A DNA stretch of 6,672 nt from JBHIDJ01 sp046760105 (lineage in GTDB: Bacteria; Pseudomonadota; Gammaproteobacteria; Acidiferrobacterales; SPGG2): the NCBI GenBank assembly GCA_046760105.1, contig JBHIDJ010000158.1:1-6672 (forward strand). Direction: 5' to 3'. Positions 1 to 5,419 of the stretch are shown here, piece by piece. How positions within the stretch are numbered: the stretch's first letter is position 1; the number at the start of each line of letters is the position of its first letter. A program made the translations under genes and the position numbers. Below the pieces are notes generated by a model, which was not told the DNA's origin, searched no databases, and saw only the letters and a list, made by a program, of their open reading frames with translations.

Positions 1-1
1 C

Positions 2-997
2 TCACGAATCGTCATTCCATACCAGCTGTCCTATATCAGTAAAATCGTAACCGCCCAACAGTTGTGCCAGCCGTTGACACTCCGGGCCTTTGAGATGATC
101 GAGCAATTTCTGGAACAGTGTGCGAAAGTAAATACCGCGGTACAAAGCAAAATCATATGCCTCCCACCCAATCGACAAGAAATCGAGCCCAAACTCAGCC
201 GCGGCAGCGCGCACACCGGGCGCCACGTCCGCATGCTCCATAGCGATCAGCGATGCCGCTTCGCGCTCCGAGAACGCGCGAGCCGTGACCCGCAGGTTAG
301 ACGGGTCAACGCTGTGCTGCGCGAACGTTTCTTTAAGAAAGCGCTGGGACCCTGCTCCCTCTTGTCGCATCGCCCAGCGTACCTGGGGTGCAAACAGATT
401 GTTGACATCCTCTGAAGGTCCCCAGAAGCCTGGTGCAATAATCAACCCTTGTTCTCGACAGAAGGCGCGTACAAGGATCCAGTCGTGATGTTGGGGGTAC
501 TGGCGAATGAGAGCCGGGTGGCGATTACGACTCTCACTGGCCGGTCCCCAGTGCATGCCGCAGATATCTGCGCGGTGGCGGGCGAGCAGTGACAGGCCTA
601 ACTGGGTCCCAGTGCAGCTGTAGCTAATGAGCGCCCGCGCCTGAATCTCGTTGCTCAACTGGATGACAGCCCGATAAACGAGCGGATCATCACTTCCGGC
701 CAGCACCATGCGGTCGGTCAGCAAACCGCCGTGAGTCGATTCCAACATCCACTGATCCACTAAATCACGGGGGAACAACCATTTACCGGTCACTTTGGTG
801 GCGGGAATCTTTCCCTCGCTAACCAATGCATACACCTTCTTTTCGTTTAGATGCAGATACTCGGCCACCTGCTTCACGCTCATGAACCGCGGTGCATCGT
901 CCGTCGATGCTGGTCTAACGGTGGACCTACTCGCACTTTCAACGACGGAAACGGCAGAAGTGCTTGACGTATGCTTGTCAGCGTATGACTGCGTCAT
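2..997 (-). CDS. HTH (excisionase-type) / PBP-like domain transcriptional regulator
   Basis: Predicted 331-residue cytoplasmic one-component regulator, complete. After a Ser/Thr-rich N-terminal tail of about 36 residues, residues 38-86 form an excisionase/MerR-like helix-turn-helix (SVKQVAEYLHLNEKKVYALV, then GKIPATKV, GKWLFPRDLVDQW), as in the HTH_17 family. Residues about 95-320 resemble the periplasmic-binding-protein-like domain often fused to such HTHs (PBP_like), with a conserved-looking RQEGAGSQRFL segment and GLDFLSIGWEAYDFALYRG near the end. Regulators of this build often sit beside molybdate, tungstate or molybdoenzyme genes, so an oxyanion, cofactor precursor or formate ligand is plausible but inferred. 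The start at 997 has AAGG (plus-strand CCTT at 1005-1008) seven bases upstream. It is transcribed away from the formate dehydrogenase genes, which suggests local or autoregulation. It has no AAA+ domain, so it is not a sigma-54 activator. Confidence 0.87.
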   Translation of the reverse strand: MTQSYADKHTSSTSAVSVVESASRSTVRPASTDDAPRFMSVKQVAEYLHLNEKKVYALVSEGKIPATKVTGKWLFPRDLVDQWMLESTHGGLLTDRMVLAGSDDPLVYRAVIQLSNEIQARALISYSCTGTQLGLSLLARHRADICGMHWGPASESRNRHPALIRQYPQHHDWILVRAFCREQGLIIAPGFWGPSEDVNNLFAPQVRWAMRQEGAGSQRFLKETFAQHSVDPSNLRVTARAFSEREAASLIAMEHADVAPGVRAAAAEFGLDFLSIGWEAYDFALYRGIYFRTLFQKLLDHLKGPECQRLAQLLGGYDFTDIGQLVWNDDS

Positions 998-1067
998 GCG
1001 TGAGCCTTGAAACTTCTCGTGTTGTTGGTCACCTTAAGCCTGATCTTTGATCTATGTTAGTTGTGCT

Positions 1068-1079
1068 TTTACCGGTAAA
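1068..1079. promoter_or_regulatory. Perfect 12-bp palindrome, candidate operator of the divergent regulator
   Basis: TTTACCGGTAAA is its own reverse complement. It lies 71-82 bp upstream of the minus-strand regulator start, which is a usual place for an autoregulatory operator, and differs in sequence from the TGGGTCA elements further right. Assigning it to the HTH/PBP-like regulator is inference from position and symmetry only. Confidence 0.35.
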
Positions 1080-1227
1080 CGGGCGCCTGCCGCAAGTCTT
1101 GGCAAAGGTTACTGCGGGTTCAGGTGTATCGAGGTGGGTGCAAAATATGTACCTTGCGTTACAAACAGGTTTTGTGAGCTACGTCCCTATATTTGGCTAA
1201 AGAGCTGTTCGCCAGCACACACCACAG

Positions 1228-1244
1228 TGGGTCAAATTGACCCA
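1228..1244. promoter_or_regulatory. Palindromic enhancer-like site A
   Basis: TGGGTCA-AAT-TGACCCA is a perfect inverted repeat of two 7-bp halves around a 3-bp centre. Its centre is about 129 bp upstream of the predicted start of the sigma-54 promoter at 1339-1354, in the usual range for an enhancer-binding-protein site. The same half-site recurs upstream of the second sigma-54-like promoter (4305-4340), which argues against chance. Confidence 0.7.
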
Positions 1245-1257
1245 TGGTATCGGGCTA

Positions 1258-1274
1258 TGGTTCAATTTGTACCA
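1258..1274. promoter_or_regulatory. Palindromic enhancer-like site B (degenerate)
   Basis: TGGTTCA-ATT-TGTACCA has the same 7-3-7 layout as site A. With one flanking base on each side it forms a 19-bp palindrome (ATGG...CCAT) with a single mismatched pair. Its centre is 30 bp from that of site A, close to three helical turns, and about 99 bp upstream of the predicted transcription start. It departs from site A mainly at the fourth and fifth bases of each half. Confidence 0.6.
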
Positions 1275-1338
1275 TGTCGGCACCTTAAGTTCGCGGCCAG
1301 CATTCCCGAGCGTGGTCTTATTTCGCCACCATTGCGAC

Positions 1339-1354
1339 TGGTATGCAAATTGCT
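1339..1354 (+). promoter_or_regulatory. Putative sigma-54 (-24/-12) promoter for the DUF3305 operon
   Basis: TGGTATGCAAATTGCT fits the RpoN consensus TGGCACG-N4-TTGCW at all but two positions (C to T twice). The GG and GC doublets are exactly 10 bases apart and the -12 element TTGCT is perfect. Transcription would start near 1365, leaving a leader of about 45 nt before the ATG at 1410. Sites A and B upstream supply the expected activator sites. I saw no clear IHF site between them. Confidence 0.6.
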
Positions 1355-1409
1355 GTACCGTTTTATCTTAAGGCCGTCATTACCGTGAACCGATTTGGCG
1401 AAGGGCCTT

Positions 1410-1949
1410 ATGCCGCCTAGCGAACAACATAGCCTATCACCTTCACGCTTTCCCGTGTCTGTTATTGTCGAGCGGCAACAGGAGCAACACGGTCGCTGGT
1501 CCCTGTCGCGGTGGGAGGCGGTGGGTGTGGTCGCCGGCGAAGACACGGCCGGGCAGGACATACAAAGAACCGTTATCCGTTCGGACGACGTGGGCGAACA
1601 ATATCTCTGGACCGGGTTTACGGTAGAGCTATACAAGGACGGCGCAGAAGGTTACTGGACCAACCTGGTTGGCAACACACCATCTCTGTACGTTGTCTGC
1701 CGCGAGGAAGATGACGAGGAGCTGACCCCGTTTTTGGTCACGGCGGATTGCGGGGAGGCCGGGATGCACCAGGAAATCGACGATACTGTATTTTCCGTGC
1801 CGATGCCACGGGAGGTCCACGAATGGGTGGAGCGGTATGTGGTTGAGAATTACGTGCCGCAGGAAAAGAAGAAACGTAAGCGGAAAAACTGGCTGGAAGA
1901 TTCAATCTATGTTCAAGGACCGCAAGGGCAAAAACCTGGTCGTCGGTGA
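1410..1949 (+). CDS. DUF3305 domain protein of the formate dehydrogenase cluster
   Basis: A 179-residue soluble protein with no signal peptide or membrane segment. The segment FPVSVIVERQQEQHGRWSLS followed by RWEAVGVV near the N-terminus is the DUF3305 hallmark, with further family-like parts (LWTGFTVELYKDGAEGYWTN, then LVGNTPSLYVVCRE) and a C-terminal VPMPREVHEWVERYVVENYV. It ends in a very basic stretch, KKKRKRK. DUF3305 proteins recur beside DUF3306 and formate dehydrogenase genes; their biochemical role is unknown and assembly of the enzyme is only inferred. ATG 1410 is preferred because AAGGG lies just upstream (1401-1405). A TTG at 1395 would add five residues but has no Shine-Dalgarno sequence. 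The 3' end overlaps the next gene by 41 bp in another frame, implying translational coupling. Confidence 0.85.
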   Translation: MPPSEQHSLSPSRFPVSVIVERQQEQHGRWSLSRWEAVGVVAGEDTAGQDIQRTVIRSDDVGEQYLWTGFTVELYKDGAEGYWTNLVGNTPSLYVVCREEDDEELTPFLVTADCGEAGMHQEIDDTVFSVPMPREVHEWVERYVVENYVPQEKKKRKRKNWLEDSIYVQGPQGQKPGRR

Positions 1950-2538
1950 CCGACCCGACCCGGCGAGGCCGGACGAAGGGTTTCTCGGACGTTGGTCGCG
2001 GCGTAAAGCGACGGCGCGCACGCGCCAGGACAAAAAAGAAGAGCGGCCCGCCGTTGGCGAATCAGCAGCGGATGCCACGTTGAAGGCGGAAGCAGCACAA
2101 CCGGTCGAGCCAAAGACCGACGCCGATATGCCACCAATTGAAACTCTGGATGAAAACAGCGACTACAGTGGATTTTTGTCGCCCAACGTGAGTAACAAAC
2201 TTCGGCGCCTGGCTCTACGCAAGCTGTTTCACATGTCCGGCTTTAACATCAGAGACGGGCTGGACGATTACGACGAGGACTACACAACATTCGAGGCGCT
2301 GGGCAACACTATAACAGCGGATATGCGGCATCAGATGGAGCGCGAAAAAGAAGAGGCACGCCAGCGCTTGGCGGAAGAAGAAGCGGCTGAACCTACGGAC
2401 GCACAGGCAGCTGAACCGACGGAAGAGCGCGAACGGATCGATGTGGCGGCTACCGACGACGACTCCGCGAACGATGCGCCAGGCGACAAAACGGAACCGG
2501 ACAACGAGGACGGTGAGGTGACGCCCACAAACGGGTGA
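1909..2538 (+). CDS. DUF3306 domain protein of the formate dehydrogenase cluster
   Basis: A 209-residue soluble, highly charged protein. Two DUF3306 signatures are visible: FLGRWSRRK at residues 25-33, and a conserved core at about 75-140 with PPIETL, YSGFLSPNVSNKLRRLALRK, then FNIRDGLDDYDEDYTTF and ALGNTITADMRH. Between them is a low-complexity linker. The tail from about 142 is acidic and probably disordered (EEEAAEPTDAQAAEPTEE, then DDDSAND). The start ATG 1909 has GGAAGA at 1895-1900 upstream; an in-frame ATG at 1837 would add 24 residues not resembling the family and deepen the overlap with DUF3305, so it is rejected. The family is a regular partner of DUF3305 and formate dehydrogenase operons, with no established function. 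The next gene starts four bases after its stop. Confidence 0.85.
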   Translation: MFKDRKGKNLVVGDRPDPARPDEGFLGRWSRRKATARTRQDKKEERPAVGESAADATLKAEAAQPVEPKTDADMPPIETLDENSDYSGFLSPNVSNKLRRLALRKLFHMSGFNIRDGLDDYDEDYTTFEALGNTITADMRHQMEREKEEARQRLAEEEAAEPTDAQAAEPTEERERIDVAATDDDSANDAPGDKTEPDNEDGEVTPTNG

Positions 2539-2542
2539 CGCC

Positions 2543-4297
2543 ATGAACGACGAAACGACATCCGCCGCCGAGGAAGCAGGCTCCGTAGTCGTTCGCCTCC
2601 CAAGCAATACAGCAAATGGGCGGGCGCGGGAAACGGCGCTCAAGTCGGCAGGCATCGGTGCCAAAACATCCACCTCGCTTGTGGGATACCGATCGTCCGG
2701 GGACCTTTTAGTTATTGATAAGTTTCGGTCCGTGGACGACGAGGAACGTGCTGTACAGTTAGCGGAAACGCTTAGTAATCGGTTGCGATGCACCGTGCTC
2801 ATCGGCGGTCTGGCGCAAACTGAACCTGAGCAACGCGGCGATTCGGGTTTGTCGACAAACGGCATTACCGTCGCAGTAGGGCGATTAGCTCAGCTCACTG
2901 GTCATCTGGGGCAATTTACCGCGTACCTTTCTGTCGAGGGTGGTCAGGTTAATTTGGCCCAATACCTCAGGACAGGGCGAGAGCACTTTGACTTGGTGCT
3001 AGATCTGACGGTCCCTCCATACTTCCGTCAAGACACCTTACCGCTGGGGTATTACGCGCCTGGTGACAATGCGGAAGCGCTAGGCCGGGCGCTCGCAGAA
3101 CTCCCCGAAATGGTAGGCGAGTTCGAGAAACCCAAGTTCTTCAACTACGACCCCGACATTTGCGCACATGGTAATCGCGGTGTGACGGGCTGCACTCGGT
3201 GTCTCAATGTTTGTCCGACCATGGCCATTAGTTCTATTGGCGACAAAATCGAGGTCGATCCGTACCTGTGTCAGGGCGGTGGAAGCTGTGCTACGGCCTG
3301 CCCCACGGGGGCCATCACGTACGCCTACCCTGCCGTGAGCGATTTGCTTGATGCTGTGCGTGGCGTGGTCAAGGGTTATCGCCAGGCGGGCGGAACACGG
3401 CCATCGCTGCTATTTCATGATGCTGAAGCTGGCAGGCAAGCACTCACCCGCGTTGTGACCCAACTCCCAGATCACATTATCCCTTTCGAGGTCGAGGAAG
3501 TGGGCGCCGTTGGTATGGACACCTGGCTTGCTGCCTTGGCGTACGGGGCTACGCACGTGGTGTTACTTGCGACACCAGCCGTGCCGGCGTCGGTACGCGG
3601 TGAACTCGCGGCACAACTGGAATATACAGCGGCGATCTTAGAGGGTATGGGCCATTCCCGAGAGCGGCTGCAACTCGTTGCGCCCGAACATGACGCTGAG
3701 TTACTCGAGACACTGCAAGGGTTGCCGCCTCAGCCCGAACTCCGGCCGGCAAGCTTTGCCGGCTTGAATGAAAAACGGACCACGATTCGTCTTGCAGTCG
3801 ACCATTTGTATGGACAGGCCCCAACCCCAACGGCAGTGGCTGCGTTGCCCGCGGGAGCACCTTTCGGTGAAATCGAAGTCGATCGCGCAGGGTGTACATT
3901 ATGTATGGCCTGCGCTTCAGTGTGCCCGCACTCGGCATTATCCGATGGCGCCGAGTTACCTCAACTGCTTTTCGATGAATGGAACTGTGTCCAATGTGGG
4001 CTGTGCGCGACCGCGTGTCCGGAGAACGTAATCACCCTGGCGCCACGTTTTATCTATGACTCCGAAATGCAACGGGCGACGCGCACCTTGAATGAAGAAG
4101 CCCCGTTCTGCTGCATCGTTTGCGGCAAGCCGTTCGCCACACAGAGCATGATGACCAAAATCCAGGAAAAGCTAAAAGACCACTGGATGTTTAAAGCACC
4201 CGAGAATGTGCGACGCATGCAAATGTGCGAGGACTGCCGAGTAAAGGACATGTTCATGCAGGAAGGCGGCATGACCGACGTACACAGAAAACCATAG
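2543..4297 (+). CDS. Multi-cluster 4Fe-4S ferredoxin-domain protein of the formate dehydrogenase cluster
   Basis: A 584-residue, apparently cytoplasmic Fe-S protein without a signal peptide. Residues 1-200 form a cluster-free N-terminal region ending in VGEFEKPKFFNYDPDICAHG. The first ferredoxin-like module has C207-X9-C217-X2-C220-X3-C224-P and C243-X5-C249-X3-C253-P. Residues about 285-385 form an alpha/beta segment (SLLFHDAEAG, LAALAYGATHVVLLATPA) like that of related proteins. The second module is a classical dicluster: C451-X2-C454-X2-C457-X3-C461-P and C482-X2-C485-X2-C488-X3-C492-P. The C-terminus adds C524-X2-C527 and C562-X2-C565, like a zinc-ribbon or rubredoxin-type metal site. The Cys expected between C243 and C249 is Gly246. 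Such proteins recur with DUF3305, DUF3306 and TorD genes next to formate dehydrogenase. A role in electron delivery or cofactor/sulfur maturation is inferred, not shown. The start lies four bases after the DUF3306 stop with only a weak ribosome site. Confidence 0.87.
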   Translation: MNDETTSAAEEAGSVVVRLPSNTANGRARETALKSAGIGAKTSTSLVGYRSSGDLLVIDKFRSVDDEERAVQLAETLSNRLRCTVLIGGLAQTEPEQRGDSGLSTNGITVAVGRLAQLTGHLGQFTAYLSVEGGQVNLAQYLRTGREHFDLVLDLTVPPYFRQDTLPLGYYAPGDNAEALGRALAELPEMVGEFEKPKFFNYDPDICAHGNRGVTGCTRCLNVCPTMAISSIGDKIEVDPYLCQGGGSCATACPTGAITYAYPAVSDLLDAVRGVVKGYRQAGGTRPSLLFHDAEAGRQALTRVVTQLPDHIIPFEVEEVGAVGMDTWLAALAYGATHVVLLATPAVPASVRGELAAQLEYTAAILEGMGHSRERLQLVAPEHDAELLETLQGLPPQPELRPASFAGLNEKRTTIRLAVDHLYGQAPTPTAVAALPAGAPFGEIEVDRAGCTLCMACASVCPHSALSDGAELPQLLFDEWNCVQCGLCATACPENVITLAPRFIYDSEMQRATRTLNEEAPFCCIVCGKPFATQSMMTKIQEKLKDHWMFKAPENVRRMQMCEDCRVKDMFMQEGGMTDVHRKP

Positions 4298-4304
4298 ATG
4301 ACGA

Positions 4305-4321
4305 TGGGTCAAAATGGGTCA
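4305..4321. promoter_or_regulatory. Enhancer-like site C (tandem half-sites)
   Basis: TGGGTCA-AAA-TGGGTCA: two identical half-sites 10 bp apart, about one helical turn, in direct orientation rather than inverted. The half-site is identical to that of site A, 3 kb upstream. It begins eight bases after the stop of the Fe-S protein gene, about 133 bp (centre) before the predicted start of the second sigma-54-like promoter. Confidence 0.55.
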
Positions 4322-4323
4322 TC

Positions 4324-4340
4324 TGGATCATTCTGACCCA
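4324..4340. promoter_or_regulatory. Palindromic enhancer-like site D
   Basis: TGGATCA-TTC-TGACCCA is the 7-3-7 inverted element with one mismatch between halves. Its centre is 19 bp from that of site C and about 114 bp upstream of the predicted transcription start. The half TGGGTCA at 4315-4321 can also pair with TGACCCA at 4334-4340 as a 7-bp stem. No T-run follows directly, so a binding-site reading is preferred to a terminator. Confidence 0.6.
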
Positions 4341-4367
4341 CAGTGTCAGGAGTGAATCTAAAATTAA

Positions 4368-4408
4368 GGAAAGGACTACCCAGAATCTACCCTTCTTTCC
4401 GTTTTTTT
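4368..4408 (+). terminator. Probable intrinsic terminator of the DUF3305-DUF3306-FeS unit
   Basis: GGAAAGGA (4368-4375) pairs with TTCTTTCC (4393-4400) as an 8-bp stem containing one G-U pair, around a 17-nt loop. One base later comes a run of seven T residues (4402-4408). The stem is only moderately strong, so termination may be partial. Lying 71 bp after the Fe-S gene stop and 12 bp before the second promoter, it is well placed to separate two transcription units. Confidence 0.45.
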
Positions 4409-4419
4409 CCGAACAACCC

Positions 4420-4435
4420 TGGCGTATTTCTTGCT
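4420..4435 (+). promoter_or_regulatory. Putative internal sigma-54 (-24/-12) promoter before torD and fdhA
   Basis: TGGCGTATTTCTTGCT has a perfect -24 TGGC and a perfect -12 TTGCT, with GG and GC exactly 10 bases apart as RpoN requires. The less conserved positions between them differ from consensus. The predicted start is near 4446, giving a leader of about 37 nt before the chaperone gene. Sites C and D upstream repeat the arrangement seen at the first promoter. An AT-rich stretch near 4355-4367 is a poor IHF match (two mismatches). Confidence 0.6.
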
Positions 4436-4482
4436 GTTCAAATGAATGGGTTCGTGTGTCCTTTGGGACCATACGAGAACCT

Positions 4483-5127
4483 ATGATGAATGAGCAAGTC
4501 ATTCCGGCAGACAAAATAAGCAAGGCTGACGATGCGATGGAGGTGGTTGCCGATGAGGCAATCCGTGCCAATACCTACTCTCTTCTGGCGACTTTGCTGG
4601 CCAACCCACCCTCCAGCGACGTGCTCCATCTACTCAAACAGATCGAAGTGCCTCAGGACAACGGTGGCAGCGGAATGGCCGCCGTGTGGCAAACACTCCG
4701 GCTGGCAGGAGAACGCGCGACCGTAGCGGCGCTTGAAGACGAGTACCATGACCTATTTATCGGGCTCGGACGTGGGGAGTTGGTCCCTTACGGTTCGTGG
4801 TATATGTCTGGCTTCCTGATGGACCGGCCACTCACTGTCCTGCGCCAGGACCTGGCAGCGCTCGGATTTGAACGCCAGGAGGATGTGCACGAACCGGAAG
4901 ACCACGTGGCTGCACTGTGCGAGACCATGAGTTTAATCATCGACAGCCGCGACGAGATCCCGTTTGACACCCAGCGGAAGTTTTATGGTGACCATGTAGT
5001 ACCGTGGGTGGGAAGATTCTTCAGTGACCTGCAGGAGGCCAAATCGGCGCGCTTTTATCGGGCGGTGGGCCAGTTTGGTGAACAGTTTATCGAGATCGAA
5101 AAACAGTATCTCAACATGCTGACGTGA
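4483..5127 (+). CDS. TorD/DmsD-family molybdoenzyme chaperone
   Basis: A 214-residue, all-helical cytoplasmic protein of normal length for the TorD family. Motifs seen: DEYHDLFIGLGRGELVPYGS at about 86-105 (family pattern E-Y-x2-L-F...PY-x-S), followed by Y107 and the GFLMDRPL helix; HEPEDHVAALCETMS at 136-150 (family pattern E-P-x-D-H-x4-E); and FYGDHVVPWVGRFFSDL at 167-183. Family members bind the Tat signal peptide of a molybdoenzyme and hold it back until the cofactor is inserted; the natural client here is FdhA, two genes downstream. ATG 4483 is followed at once by a second ATG at 4486. GAGAA at 4475-4479 is better spaced for 4486, so the true start may be one codon later. An in-frame extension upstream to 4225 overlaps the Fe-S gene, terminator and promoter and is not credible. 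Confidence 0.87.
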   Translation: MMNEQVIPADKISKADDAMEVVADEAIRANTYSLLATLLANPPSSDVLHLLKQIEVPQDNGGSGMAAVWQTLRLAGERATVAALEDEYHDLFIGLGRGELVPYGSWYMSGFLMDRPLTVLRQDLAALGFERQEDVHEPEDHVAALCETMSLIIDSRDEIPFDTQRKFYGDHVVPWVGRFFSDLQEAKSARFYRAVGQFGEQFIEIEKQYLNMLT

Positions 5128-5206
5128 GACTTGGGAGTAGTGATTAGCTTAACGTGTTTCTTTAGTGCTACTGAGGACTAAGTGACGACTAACCTAGGAG
5201 AGCGTT

Positions 5207-5419
5207 ATGAGTAAAAAACGAGAGCCAGTGAAGAGGAGCCGTCGTGAGTTCCTCAAAGGAGCAGCAGTCGTAGGCGGTGCCGCGACGTTGGCCGTAGTGG
5301 CCAAAGGGGGTGCTGCCGACGTGCAGGATGCAAACAAGGCGGTAACGACCCCCGAAAAATCGAAGGGCTATCACGAAACACCACACATTCGGGCGTACTA
5401 CGAAAAGGCACGGGCCTAA
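5207..5419 (+). CDS. Small Tat-signal protein, formate dehydrogenase region TAT target
   Basis: A 70-residue protein with an ideal twin-arginine motif, S11-R-R-E-F-L-K17, then a hydrophobic Ala/Val/Gly segment at 18-32. It ends in a polar tail, KGYHETPHIRAYYEKARA (53-70), resembling the conserved G-Y-x-E-T-x-H-[IV]-R-x-Y-Y ending of the 'formate dehydrogenase region TAT target' family (TIGR02811-type). There is no Cys and no cofactor motif. Family members lie directly before Tat-exported formate dehydrogenase alpha subunits; they may be a small accessory subunit or an export/assembly partner, but no function is established. A strong ribosome site, AGGAG at 5196-5200, lies six bases before ATG. 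No promoter was found in the 79-bp gap after the chaperone gene, so co-transcription with it is likely. Confidence 0.85.
   Translation: MSKKREPVKRSRREFLKGAAVVGGAATLAVVAKGGAADVQDANKAVTTPEKSKGYHETPHIRAYYEKARA

Larger units (their letters stand above)
998..1409. other. Divergent intergenic regulatory region
   Basis: About 410 bp without a credible gene, between the minus-strand regulator and the DUF3305 gene. It holds a perfect 12-bp palindrome close to the regulator, two 17-bp palindromic elements in the middle and a sigma-54-type promoter close to the DUF3305 gene, each listed separately. Weaker structure is also visible: an imperfect inverted repeat TGTACC-N4-GTTACA at 1148-1163, the inverted repeat ACAAA-N5-TTTGT at 1161-1175, and the 9-mer CACCTTAAG at both 1030-1038 and 1281-1289. 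I found no convincing -10/-35 pair for the regulator. Confidence 0.8.

Noticed and set aside
1099..1118. TTGGCAAAGGTTACTGC as a second sigma-54 promoter
   Set aside because: GG and GC are 11 bases apart instead of 10; RpoN does not tolerate this well, and the 1339-1354 match is better.
1030..1372. CACCTTAAG at 1030 and 1281, and a third CTTAAG at 1367
   Set aside because: Short and without consistent spacing or symmetry beyond the 6-bp core; may be chance in an AT-richer intergenic stretch.
1047..1388. Plus-strand open frame of 113 codons in the divergent intergenic region
   Set aside because: It begins at a TTG with no ribosome site, resembles no family I know, and runs through both palindromes and the sigma-54 promoter match.
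4315..4340. TGGGTCA/TGACCCA stem as a terminator for the Fe-S gene
   Set aside because: The 12-nt loop and lack of a T-run fit poorly, and the same half-sites occur upstream of the first promoter, where no terminator is needed.
4355..4367. IHF site between enhancer and second promoter
   Set aside because: AATCTAAAATTAA has two mismatches to the IHF core, and no comparable site was found at the first promoter.
4225..4482. In-frame N-terminal extension of the TorD-like protein
   Set aside because: It would overlap the Fe-S gene and span the enhancer sites, terminator and promoter; the family-like sequence starts only after ATG 4483.
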